A DNA stretch of 64,000 bases from Diphasiastrum complanatum (taxonomy: Eukaryota > Streptophyta > Lycopodiopsida > Lycopodiales > Lycopodiaceae), in the NCBI GenBank assembly GCA_029204225.1, contig CM055096.1, positions 68,829,741 to 68,893,740 on the forward strand, written 5' to 3'. Of the stretch, positions 51,943 through 63,038 are shown one piece after another. The notes below the pieces were generated by a model, which had not been told where the DNA came from, searched no databases, and was given only the letters and a program-made list of their open reading frames with translations. How positions within the stretch are numbered: position 1 is the first letter of the stretch; every line of letters starts with the position of its first letter. The translations under genes were made by a program, and so were the position numbers.

Positions 51943-52045
51943 TCGGCTCTTTCGACCACTATACCAATATGGGATCTCCTTAGAGAGGTAGGTTGGCTTC
52001 AGACAGGGAGTGAGAGACGGTTAATGTTGTTGAGATGAGTAGCTG

Positions 52046-52053
52046 TTTATATC
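52046..52053 (-). promoter_or_regulatory. TATA-like box of the IDA-like gene
   Basis: GATATAAA on the minus strand, about 105 bases before the ATG at 51942, the usual place allowing for a short leader. Confidence 0.4.
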
Positions 52054-52195
52054 GGAGTAAATAGTAACAAAGATGAGAGTGTGATACTCAAAGGAAAGTA
52101 AAGCGTTGGAGCGAGGGTGGTTGCGCAGCAATCTCTCACCGGCGTGGAAGCTAATTTACTTGCCTATAGCATCCACAATAGTGGCTTATACAAGA

Positions 52196-52200
<5 letters not shown>

Positions 52201-52235
<35 letters not shown>
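52201..52235. repeat. (GA)n microsatellite
   Basis: 35 bases of GA, followed by a G-rich run. Confidence 0.95.
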
Positions 52236-52239
<4 letters not shown>

Positions 52240-52481
52240 GGGGGGGGCGAAGAGAGGGAGACTTTTCATGCTTAGAAGTCCTTGTGAAAAGGTAATTTGT
52301 GAATAAGTCCATGCAAATCATATGGACTTTTCTTGTCAAGTCTTTTGTATTGCGTCATGAAGACTGAAGACTGTTCCTCTATTCATGGATTCTTGCCAAA
52401 CCATCCACATGAAAGGGTGATACAAAAGTATGCATGGCAATGTAGTTATATAAGTCATTGTTGAGAATATGAATATGAATA

Positions 52482-52506
52482 TTATATATATATATATATA
52501 TATATA
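52482..52506. repeat. (TA)n microsatellite
   Basis: About 24 bases of alternating TA. Confidence 0.9.
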
Positions 52507-53611
52507 AATTATTCACAAGTTATTTATGAAAGAGTGAAATGAAACTCATATGGATATCATGAGGCACACCACAATTGATACCCTACGAAGATTAGAGAGG
52601 CAGCCCACAATGGATAAGCTTTAAACATGCACAAAATCAAGTCCAAACAAAAAAAGGTAGATATTAATGAATTATCTAAGTGGCTAGCAAAGGAGGCCCA
52701 CGACGCAATGCTAGTACTAGTCGAGAGAGGCGGATCTTGGATTGTGATGTAAGGTCTTGGCTACATTAAAAACAAGAATGATGTGGTATTTTACCACGTA
52801 GTGCCATGTCATATCGTCATGTTTTTACTCTATGAGAATCTTACAATTTTGATATCAATTTGTTGTAACTTTTGAATAAAATTTGTTCATGATTACAATT
52901 TTGTTGTATTAGACAACATTATGCATTATTGATTATATATATGATTGTATATTTTTATGGAACATAGTTGTAGTTGATTTTGTTTAACAGATGTTAAAAA
53001 TTGAAAAATTATTGGGATGCATGTCATATACTTGAATTGTTTGATCTCAAAATGAATGCATTTGCTTTTCTGGTTTGTGGACTATTATCAATCGTTTGGT
53101 AGGAGGCTTTCTATTATACCAAACTCAATTTGTTACTTTCATCACACCTTTTTGGAAATTTATTCTTTGGCTTTGAACTTGTTGAGGAAGAAGACCTTTT
53201 CAAGTTCTTACTTTTGTGGTATTCAGGAGTATCTTGTTGTCAGATGCCACATCATTGTCTTCATTCAAATCTACAAAACAATTTTAGCATAAGTAATCAA
53301 AATAAACAATTGCAACTCTTATTTCTAAATAGTCGCATTTTAGCATTCATAATTTGTATTCAAGAGTGTCCACAATCATCACAATTAGTTTCTAAATGTT
53401 GTCAAGAAGACTATGGTGCTCCCATCTTCCTTCTAAATTGTGTGTAGTCCAGGGAGTGAACTCGATCCTAGGAGCCTGTTTACTGATTCTAGTTCTCTGC
53501 TTAGATTCATTCTGATTAGCATTGTTGTATTTTCTTGGTTCTTATTGTCTGTTACCATATCGTTCTTGGGAATCAAGCCATGGTTTCACAAACAGCCAGG
53601 CAGTAAGTATG

Positions 53612-53650
53612 GTTTGGTTGTAGTATAATGGTTCCAATCCTGCCTGTCAG
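53612..53650 (+). pseudogene. tRNA-Asp 5' half fragment
   Basis: TTGGTTGTAGTATAATGG and CCTGCCTGTCA match the D-arm and anticodon arm (anticodon GTC) of eukaryotic tRNA-Asp as I know it. The variable and T-arms are missing and the sequence after 53650 is unrelated. Probably a tRNA-derived fragment, possibly a SINE head. Confidence 0.5.
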
Positions 53651-53989
53651 AGGCTTCTTCTGGTTTGTTGAAGCACTTACCACTAAAATGTAAGTCAAGG
53701 TGCTCAACTTAAAAATAGTATGCAGCACGGTTGAGCACCAAATGTATGCCTTCTCTACTCCTACTTGCTATAACAACGAGATCAGATCAGATTCTAACAA
53801 TCTACAATTAATCTATATGCAACAATGATTCAAGTGACAAGAAAAAAAAACTAAACTAGCAGCATTTTGAGAGCTCAAGGATCAAGAAACATACAGTTCT
53901 TTATTCTTGGACTGCCAAGAACATCAAGGACTGGACTGAATGGGAATATGCAAGATCTAAATCTCAATCCTAGCCTTCATGATTTACCA

Positions 53990-54650
53990 CAATGCTGAAA
54001 ACATACAATGGGCGCCCTCCTCCCCTCATATAGATGGCAATTGGCACCCTCCAATACACTATGGAGTTCCATGCACAACCAATGAGAAAGAGAGAGGCCT
54101 AGGGGAGTTAAAGAACCTTCATAAGCTTATGGAAGGTCAAGAGACTTCTTCCATAACCTATGACTCTTTGAATGTTTTTCTTGTGGGAGTTGGGAACTCG
54201 ATGGACCCTTTGGAAGGGCGCTCTCCTACTAGGTCCCATTGCCCAAGTTGTGCTTGTATACTTTGGTCCAAGACCAATAAAGTGATATGGTTCAAGGTTG
54301 AGGCCCAAGGTTTAGAAAAATAGCCAAACACCCATGGTAATGACTTTCTAACACCTCACTAGGTTCCATAACTCCGACCAAGGCATAGACACCTACCTGT
54401 CCTTATCCAAGGACACCAGTACCTTAATCTAAAGACACATACCCTTAATACTAAGGGTACCCCTTATCCAAGGGTAACTTGATTCCATACCTCCGACCAA
54501 GGTATAGTCACTTGCATGTCCTTATCCAAAGGCACCTACCCTTAGTCCTAAGGGTACCTCTTATCCAAGGGTAACTTGTCATCTAGCCCCCAACACTAAA
54601 TGGACATATAGGGGTCACCGAAGTACTGCTAGTTACATAGGTATATAACA
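53990..54650 (-). mobile_element. Solo or truncated chromovirus LTR (copy 3)
   Basis: Same family and orientation as 31075-31711 and 33241-33761 (shared GGAGTTAAAGAACCTTCATA, GTCAAGAGACTTCTTCCATA). On the minus strand it begins TGTTATATACC at 54650. No chromovirus coding sequence adjoins it. Confidence 0.8.
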
Positions 54651-54732
54651 ACAGTTTCTTTGAGAAACGACAATCTTTTATACTATATATCCTTACAATT
54701 AAGATAAGTATAACACGACATATGCTTATTTT

Positions 54733-54750
54733 TGGCACCGTTGCCAGAGA
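54733..54750 (+). promoter_or_regulatory. Primer-binding-like site of gypsy element
   Basis: TGGCACCGTTGCCAGAGA resembles the TGGCGCCGTTGCC string found after the 5' LTR in Athila/Tat-type gypsy elements. It lies 43 bases before the gag start. The matching 5' LTR was not identified. Confidence 0.5.
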
Positions 54751-54792
54751 TTGCTAATCTGTTGGATTTAGATGTTTGTCAGTTAAAGATGA

Positions 54793-56398
54793 ATGCCAAT
54801 TATAGGAAGCATTTTAAGTAGTTCTGGAGCTGAGCGTTTGAAAAGATATAGAAGCCTTTGTGAGAACTTTTTCAAAAGTCTTCAACAATCCTTTCAGCGT
54901 GGCTCACCTCCTTTTACCACTTATCAGGAAGTCGAAGTTTATTTCAATAACTTACGCGATAAACCCGAAACAGAACCTGAACCCAAACTTTCTGAGACTA
55001 TTGGTAATCCAGATCCTGATCTAGATCTTGATCTAGATCCAAATCCAAATCCAGATCCTGATCCCAATCCGGAACCAGAAATGGACCCACCTCAAACACG
55101 ATTTAATTCCAATTCAAAAATCAAGTATGATTACTTCAAGGAAACTTCTTCAGATGGCACTGATAGTTCCATCTCCCAATTCGCATCCATTATTGTTTCC
55201 AATAGTGAGGGAACAAATGCAAACAAATTATGCATATTCTCTGGTCTACTGTGGAAACAAGCCCGAATTTGATACAATCAAATGGATCGTGTAACCATAA
55301 ACACTTGGGCGCTGTTGAGATAAGCCTTTCTCACCCAGTTCTGTGAGATTGGTTACTCTACTCGAGTGCTTGCATGACTAAACTCTGTTCAAAAGAAAGA
55401 GAAGGAGTCACTAAGAAGGTACACCCGAAAGGTAAAAAACTTAATTGGAAAATTGGTGGGTGTTTATCTTGTTGCAATGTAGATAGAATGGTACCTTGCA
55501 GGGCTATCAAGTAAGATTGATAGGTACTATTGACAAGGATCCATGAATACCATGGATGAAGTTATTGCAACAATGGAGAATTATGAAACATCAAAGAATA
55601 CTCGGAAGCGACGTTTCAATAAGAAGACAAAGAAGAAGTCATCAGCCTTATCTGATGATTCAAACTCGGAAGAACATTCATCTAATAGTTCGGAGTCATC
55701 AAGTTTCAGCGCTGATTCCGACACAGAGAGCTCAAATTCTTTCGAAGATGATAACAATCACCGGAAGGAGAAAAAGATTAAAAAGAAGTCCAAACCTTCC
55801 AAGGAACCATCTCCAAAGACCGATAAGGTTTGGAAGATTAGAAGATGGTTTATGCACCAGTCAATTTACCGCCGAAGAAGCTGGCGGGCAACTGTTATAA
55901 TTGTGCCGCACAGGGCCATTATTCACCCGATTGCCAGGAGCCTCGCCGACCAATCGACTATGCCCCATTATGTTCAAATTGCTTGGGAGAAGGACATCTA
56001 GTTGCAGATTGCCCAAGGCCTCAAAAGTCGAAGGTGCTTTTCAAATATGTTCAGTCTCTAGGTGAAGAACCAGAGATAAATAAGAAGCAGGAGGATGCAG
56101 TTGTACAGAGAATTGAATGCGCCGACGAAGACACCCTGCTGATGATACCAATTGGCCAAGTGATTTGGAAGATGTTTGCAAAGTTTCCACTCAAAGCACT
56201 TCAAAATCACCCAAACCAACTAAAGAGAGTTCAGCTAAGACTCGAAAGAATAAGTGGAAGCATCCGACAAAGAAGTTGAAGAACAAGCCTATAACCCAAA
56301 AAGACTTGAAGGACAACTCTGATTATGACAGGAATGCTGCCAAGCTGTTTAAGAAGGATATTGTTGAGGAAGCAAAAACTTTAATTGAATAAGAACTT
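54793..56398 (+). pseudogene. Ty3-gypsy gag with two zinc knuckles
   Basis: Begins at ATG 54793. An Asp-Pro repeat lies at about 55006-55080. A Ser/Asp/Lys-rich spacer (about 55640-55830) is followed, after a frameshift, by two CCHC knuckles (CYNCAAQGHYSPDC and CSNCLGEGHLVADC, 55890-56025). Stops and shifts break it into pieces. Confidence 0.85.
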
Positions 56399-58740
56399 AA
56401 ATCCAACCCGCTTCAAAAGAATGTCACTTTTGAAGTGGAGGAGGAAGTTCCATTAAGTTCAAAACAATCCAATGTTGTCGTAGACTTCAGGTTGCAGACA
56501 AAGAAGCAATATGACATTGTTTCAGATATTGGCTCCTTGAGGCCAAACATCACATTTGAGTAGCTGTTATCTGACAACAACTATTATAGGAAGCAGCTAG
56601 AGAGTCTATCATAGACAAGGAGGAAGAAGAATATTTCTATACCTGAGATATCTCTCCTTGCAGTTGACCTTGGAGACCTAGAAGCACCGGAGATTGACGT
56701 CTCTATTTCAAGGTGTTTAATTGAAAAAGTACCACTTGACTCCAGGTCAAACGTCAATATTATGATGGAAGATACGGCGCATGCACTTGGACTTACTGAT
56801 ATCAAGCCTACTCAGAGAAAGATTAAATTGGCCGACTCGACAAGGAGGGAGCCTATAGGCTGAAAGAAGTCACTATATATATCCAAGATATATCGTTTAT
56901 CATGAATTTTATTGTAATCCGACCAGTCCGAATGGGCAACTACTCAGTCTTTATCGGAAGACCCTGGCTATATCAAGCAAATGCCAGTGTTCATTGGAAG
57001 AAAAAGGAGTTGCGGTTTTGAACTGGAGAACATGATGAACAAGAAAAGCTGCACGAGCATGTTATCACATGGCAACGTGAGCAATATGAAGGAGACACCG
57101 CTCAATCATATACAAGCTTTACGTCCAAGCAATCGTCTTACACACTTCATACTTTTTTAGAAGAAGAAGACATTGAAACAAATTATCTAGATTGTTATGA
57201 GATTGAAGAGACTGAAGTATTTGACAATGCAGATAAAGCACAATCTTCACAACGTGAACTACAAGGATATTCTTCCACCAATATGACTGTGGGTATGATT
57301 AATCCAAATGATACTCTCTCTATTGAGGTCATAACTGACAAATCCTTGTTAATTTTCAAACTTCTATCCGACAAGGAGAAACAACAATATACGGATCTGC
57401 TCACCGAATATCATGATGTTTTTGCCTGGACTATGGAAGATTTAAAGGCAAAAATAAGAAATTTGGTCAACATCGAATTGACTTGAAAGAAGGAGCGGTA
57501 CCAATACGCAACACCAATATAGGCTCAATCCTAAGTACTCATTGTTGGTGAAGGATGAACCTGACAAATACTTGAAGTCATGAATTATTTATCCAATACT
57601 CAGTAGTGAATGGGTTTCGCCAATAGTAGTTGTTCCGAAAAAGAAGACCTAAAAGATCTAGGTTTGCCAAGACTATTGGAAGCTTAATATCGTGACTCAC
57701 AAAGATCATCATCCTCTATCTTTTATTGATATGATTCTTGATAAAGTTGTCGGAAATGAAAGATACAGCTTCCTTGATGGATTCTCTGGCTATAACCAAG
57801 TATCTATCCGCAAAGAGGACCAGTCCAAAACAACTTTCGCAACTGATTGGGGTACTTACGCCTATCAAAAGATGCCATTCGGATTGTGTAACACACCAGT
57901 CACATTTCAAAGAATGATGACTGTTATTTTTCAAGAATATCTACGCGTATTTCTGGAAATTTTTATGGATGACTTCTGTGTTTACAACTCAAAAGCCACT
58001 CATCTTTCGAAGCTGCAAAAGACATTGCAGAGATGCAGAGAGACTTCATTGTGTCTCCATCTTGAGAAGTGTTATTTTGGCATGCTAGAAGGAATACTAC
58101 TCGGACACAGAATATCAAAAAGAGGAATTGAAGTCGATAAAGATAATGTGAAAATTATAAAGAATTTGAAAGATCCGACAAATCTGCGAGAACTCAGAGG
58201 ATTTCTGGGTCACGTTGGTTATTACAAAAGGTTCATTCAAGACCATGCATCTATTGCTGCACCGCTAACACATTTGTTAAAGAAAGACATTTACTATTGA
58301 TGGTTTGTTGATTGTCAACAATCATTTGAGAGACTAAAGCAGAAACTCTTGGACGCCCCAATTTTGAGACCTCCTAATTGGGTAAGGACATTTACTATGA
58401 ATGATTTGTTGATTGTCAACAATCATTTGAGAGACTGAAGCAGAAACTCTTGGACACCCCAGTTTTAAGACCTCTTGATTGGGTAAGGACATTTCATGTT
58501 TATGTTGATGTTTCATCATTTGTAATTGGAGTTACCCTAAGTCAGAAAAACAATGAAAAACAAGACTATCATGTCTACTATGCAGGGCATCAGTTAAGCA
58601 TTTTAGAAAAGAACTATTCGACAACGGAATGTGAAGGGCTTGGAATGATTTTTTCAGTGAAGAAGTTTCGACATTATTTGCTGGGATATTCCTTTATCTT
58701 CCGTGTTGACCATTATGCACTAAAGCACATTACACTTTTT
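56399..58740 (+). pseudogene. Ty3-gypsy protease, reverse transcriptase and RNase H (5' part)
   Basis: A retropepsin-like stretch lies at about 56690-56850 (VPLDSRSNVNIMM, where the usual DSG reads DSR). Reverse transcriptase covers about 57660-58300 (FLDGFSGYNQVSI, KMPFGLCNTPVTFQRMM and the catalytic FMDDFCVY, intact). Then connection and RNase H (LRELRGFLGHVGYYKRFI; HVYVDVSSFVIG; STTECEGLGMIFSVKKFRHY). A segment of about 100 bases near 58290-58395 is repeated at 58390-58500 (QQSFERLKQKLLD). RNase H is cut at about 58740 by an insertion and resumes at about 59410. Confidence 0.9.
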
Positions 58741-59409
58741 ATATTTTTCTCAAATTTTGCTTACACATGGACCAATGAAAACATTCAAATTTGAAATCTA
58801 CGTAACACTCATTAGAATTGAAAAAAAAGTTTTCTTCATAATGTCATAATTCGGTGTCGGGGGCAGCCCGCAAGCATGACATATTATTCATAGTATAATA
58901 TGCAATTATCATTAAAAATAATATAACTTTTTAACCATAGCTCTGATTGAGACGAAAAAGCGCTTGACGAGAGCTTTCCAACGATACCCTAGCTATCGTT
59001 CAAAAGTTATGGCCGGTCAAAATTTCCAAAAAAAAAAAAAGAGAGTCAAATATCGCTCTTTTGCACATATAGAGCCCCCTCTTTTTTTTTTTTTTTTGAA
59101 AACTCTGACTGGCCATAGCTTTTGAACGATAACTCGAAAGTAGTCGTGTAGGTATCATTGGAAAGCTCTCGTTGAGGCTTTCCAAAGGTATAATTTTCGT
59201 CTCAATCAGAGCTACAATTAAAAAATTTATGCTATTTTCAATGAACTACAAACGATAATGTACATAGAATGTTTAAGCATCAAAAATAGTGTGGGCGGAA
59301 ATGAAAAAGAATTTGGGTAGAAAATGAATTTATTTTGGTGATTTACATTAATAAACTTTGTCAATCTACGTGGCACTCCTTAAAGGGTCTTTTTTGGATT
59401 CAGAATTTC
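58741..59409. mobile_element. Foldback/MITE-like insertion in gypsy RNase H
   Basis: About 670 bases separate two parts of one RNase H domain (HYALKHI and NKPDPSGRIARW). Its centre is a palindrome: about 58930-59035 is complementary, with mismatches, to 59095-59215. Both arms contain GCTCTGATTGAGACGAAAA and TATCGTTCAAAAG..ATGGCC. Poly-A/T runs flank the loop. Terminal repeats and the target duplication were not found by eye. Confidence 0.7.
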
Positions 59410-60403
59410 TCTAATGATCTAGTAAATAAACCAGATCCTTCGGGCCGAATAGCTAGATGGGTGCTTTTGCTGCAGGAATTTGATTACCAATTGGAGGTGC
59501 ACCAAGGGAAGTACCACACTAATGTACACTACTTATCTCGCTTAAATATAGGATCTGTTATTGACAATTTAAGTGATGAATTTCTTGACGAGAATATTAT
59601 GTTATTATCTGCTGAAGATTCATTTTATTCGGACATAATAAACTACCTTCAAAATCAGAATTATCTTCTTCTTTTTTATCTTGAACAAAAGACGGTCTTC
59701 CAACAAAAGGTTGCACCGTATACAATAAGGAATAATGTACTTTATAAAATGGGACCTGATGAAGAGCTTCGTAGATGTCTTGAATTGATTCATAATTTGA
59801 TATTCAAAAGGTTATTCGAGCCATGCATTCAGAAGATGCAAGTGGACACTTTGCAGTAGTGAATATTGTAAAGAAGATCTTAAATGCTAAATATTGGTGG
59901 CCAATGATGTACAAAGATGTTGTAGCGTTTGTAAAAACCTGTGATCCTTGTCAACGAGTTGGGAAGCCAACTCCTTCAATGTATTGGCCACTTATGCCAA
60001 TACTTCCACTTGCATCATTTGAAAAATGGGGCATTGACTTCGTTGGACCAATTAAGCCTGTCACTCGCTATACTAAAAGGAGTTATATTCTTGTAGCAAC
60101 TGACTATGTGACTAAGATGATCGAGGCGGAAGCGACGAAGAAGAATGATGCAAAATCTGTTGTAGAGTTTCTCTTTCGGAACATTATAACCCGTTACGGT
60201 TGTCCATTGGAATTGGTAAGCGACAGAGGTACACATTTCTTAAATAATACGATACGCTTACTTACTAAGTACTTGATGATTAAAAACATCGGAAGACAAC
60301 TCCGTACAACCCGAAGGCTAATGGTTTGATTGAATGAGTCAATGGCATTTTGTGTAAAATCTTAAATAAGATCACCATAGCACACGCATCTGATTGGGAC
60401 TAG
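59410..60403 (+). pseudogene. Ty3-gypsy RNase H end and integrase
   Basis: Continues the element: RNase H end (GRIARWVLLLQEFDYQLEV), the HHCC region (NAKYWWPMMYKDVVAFV, CDPCQRVG), the integrase core (WGIDFVGPIKPVT, LVSDRGTHFLNN) and, after a frameshift near 60270, TTPYNPKANGLIE. It stops abruptly at about 60403, where unrelated LTR-like sequence begins. The orientation and RT type fit Athila/Tat. Confidence 0.88.
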
Positions 60404-60405
60404 AA

Positions 60406-60948
60406 ATGTCATGTACTTTTAGTACATCAGTGCTTTTCAAGGCAATATAATATCCATTGTAAACTTTGTAGGCTCAAAAGGAGCTATTAGCCTTAATAAC
60501 AAGGCGGTTCTCTCTTTAGGCCCTCCAAAGTAATTAACAAGGATAATAGGCCAACAAGGGCCCAATGTAGTACAAATAATACTTAACAAGGGCTAACTAT
60601 CCCTCAAGATAGTTAAGTTTAGTTAAGTAAGAGCATTGTCTATAACTAGGCAAGAGACATCATTTTGTGAATCTTTTGGCTCATTTGCAAGTGAGAGCTT
60701 CTAGCTTCCTTGTGAATGTGAGCCATAGGGATCTCCATTGCTAGGTCTCATGTGCCCTATCCACATGAATCAATGCTCCATTTCCATTGATTGTACTCTT
60801 TCTTTCATTGCTAATGCAATTCCATTGTGATCTCATTGTTTCTAGCTTTCTATTGATATGTTATCATGAATGTCTTGTCATCTTCTTGCTTCTAGCTTTA
60901 CTTCATTGCTATTGCTATTAGTTTTGGATTTAGCACATGATATTTCTT
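60406..60948 (+). mobile_element. LTR followed by tRNA-Met primer-binding site
   Basis: The stretch ends at TTCTTGGTATCAAAGC (60946-60961), matching the TGGTATCAGAGC primer-binding site complementary to initiator tRNA-Met. The start is placed where the gypsy integrase is broken. No second copy is in the window, so its length is inferred. Confidence 0.5.
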
Positions 60949-61429
60949 GGTATCAAAGCATGATCAAATTAGTGGAGATGGGTCAAGCTAGCCAAAATTT
61001 TGGAAGATTTTTTTGTGAATTTTTTCCAAGCGAGAAAAGCACTTCAATTCTTTAAACTTGAAGTTTTGTTTCTTTTGTAAAAAAAATTTAGCCTTTCATT
61101 TTGAAAGTTCGCCAGATTTTTAACCTAAACAAAAATAACAAAAAAAAAAAAGACCAGCCCTAATCCTATGTTCGCCCATTAGGTTTAGAAAAATGAGGAC
61201 TGCTAAAAACCAGAGAGACACCCTACCCAATTTTTTAAACCCTAATATTTTTAGGGCTAAATAAAGAAAACTAAGCTAACCCTAAACGTGACCCCCCCCC
61301 CCCTTCCCATTGCTCTCTCTCCCCTAACCCTAACCGCGACGCCCCCCTACTCCCTCTCTTTGCTCACGGCCGTCATCCCCTCGCGTTCCCTCTGCCTGCC
61401 TACTTGTCTACTGATGAAGCAATGGAAGA

Positions 61430-62098
61430 ACTGCAGGTTTCAAACCAGCAAGAAAAATACTAAGTAAAATGCAGGTTACACAAGATCTAATAGTTACAAT
61501 GTTGCAAGCAATGGAAAGAAATTGACTTGCTGATGAGGCGAAATGGGACAAATTGTTTGACAGCTTAGCTGGTAGGCAAGACAAACTAGCGGGAGCTGAT
61601 TAGAGATCTAATGAACCATCTACATCGTTCCGACTATCATCTCCGTCGCAAAATGTAACATCCTCTCAAGATGTCCGGAGAATTGACATGGACAAGGGAA
61701 AGCAGGTATTACAGAGTCATATGGAATATCTGGTTAGACTTGGTAATGACAAGGGAATGTCCGAACAACGAGTGAAATAGTCCACGAGACTTCATGAATA
61801 ACGGAACCACTTTGATACTCGGGAGTACAAGGATAAGATAACCATTCCAAAATTCAACGGTGACTTTAAGACCCTTGACATTGAGGAGTGGGTGGATAAA
61901 TTAGATCGCTACTTTACTCTGTTCAATAGAGATGACCGAGATAAAATCACTTTCGCTACGATCCACTTTGAAGAAGCAGCTTATGAGTGGTGGAAGTAGA
62001 GGGAGAATAGGCTATCAATAGAGGAATGTAATGCATGAACTAATTGGCCATTATTTAAGAATGATTGTATTGAGACCTTCAGAAGACCATTCCAAGAT
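61430..62098 (+). pseudogene. Gypsy gag fragment
   Basis: A retrotransposon gag domain: IPKFNGDFKTLDIEEWVDKL, RYFTLFNRDDRDKITFA, HFEEAAYEWW and, after stops, NDCIETFRRPF. Preceded at 60946 by a primer-binding site. Three or more stops. It is cut near 62090 by copia sequence in the opposite orientation. Confidence 0.75.
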
Positions 62099-62233
62099 GA
62101 CGACATTGATCTTCCTCTCTTTCACTCCATGTAGAACCTTTGAGTTTGCAAGCTCCCTCTTGATCCCATGTGCCACACAAAGCTTTTTGAACTTTTTTGA
62201 TGGGTCTTCATTTTCCAACTCTGAGCTTCTCAC
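62051..62233 (-). pseudogene. Copia integrase fragment
   Basis: KKLCVAHGIKREL and VKERKINVVI align with the end of the copia integrase core (HGI.R.., V.ERKN). A short relic. Confidence 0.55.
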
Positions 62234-62339
62234 CTTGATCTTTTTTCTATCGAAAATCGATGGGATACTATGGTATCAGATTAGTATAACTTTGATTATA
62301 ACAGAATCTTTGATACCATGTCGAAAATTGAGAGGATTG

Positions 62340-63038
62340 GTCGCAACTGAAGCTTGAGTGAGAGTGGGCGGTGTAGGATCGGAAGTGCCACAACTATATT
62401 CAAGATGAATGATTCAGATAAGCACAAATGAATAATAAAGTAGTGAGACAAAAATTGCACTCTGATTAATATCAACGAGTACAATTGCTTGAAGTGATAA
62501 CTTCAGCTTGATAGTTGAGCATGATAACACTGGCAATATAAAAATCTAATTAATTGAATTGAGAGACTCATGAGATTGATATATTACAAATATCTTCTAC
62601 TTGCTTAAATATCTAAGTAGAATTAAATGTTATTTGCTACATTTATTACAACCGCCTTTGTAGTTGGTAACCGCTTTGGTTATAATAAAGACTCTGTACA
62701 AGTAGGTGAATTGCCATAAAGTCTTCTGACAGTATTTGGATCGACTTTATCCCGATGACGGAGTCGATGAGATGTCAAAGTTGATGACTTTGAAGTTAGT
62801 TGATGGTTGATGACAAGTCGACAAAGTCAAATTGTCGATGGAGTCAAAGTGATGGTGTAAGTTGGGTATTTCGATGTCGCTTAACTTTCATTATATACAT
62901 GGAGAAGTCGAATTTGAAGTCGATAAAGTCGGACTTCGGACTTTGATGACTTTGAAGTCAATGGATTCGGACTTCAACAAGAACTTTTCATGATGCTCAT
63001 TACCGAATTGATTTGGTCCTGAGCATAGAAATCTAACA
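62340..63038 (-). mobile_element. Copia 3' LTR (minus strand)
   Basis: On the minus strand it begins TGTTAGATTTC at 63038, right after a polypurine tract (AAGGGGGAG). It contains many short imperfect repeats around GTCGA.AAGTC (62740-62960). The far end is not defined because no second LTR is present. Confidence 0.6.

Larger units (their letters stand above)
51943..53611. other. Promoter of the peptide gene, then AT-rich spacer
   Basis: Besides the upstream region of the peptide gene it contains (GA)n at 52201-52235 and (TA)n at about 52482-52506. No other gene recognised. Confidence 0.5.

Noticed and set aside
62272-62281. TGGTATCAGA as a second primer-binding site
   Set aside because: It is on the plus strand within minus-strand copia sequence, with no LTR ending before it; probably chance.
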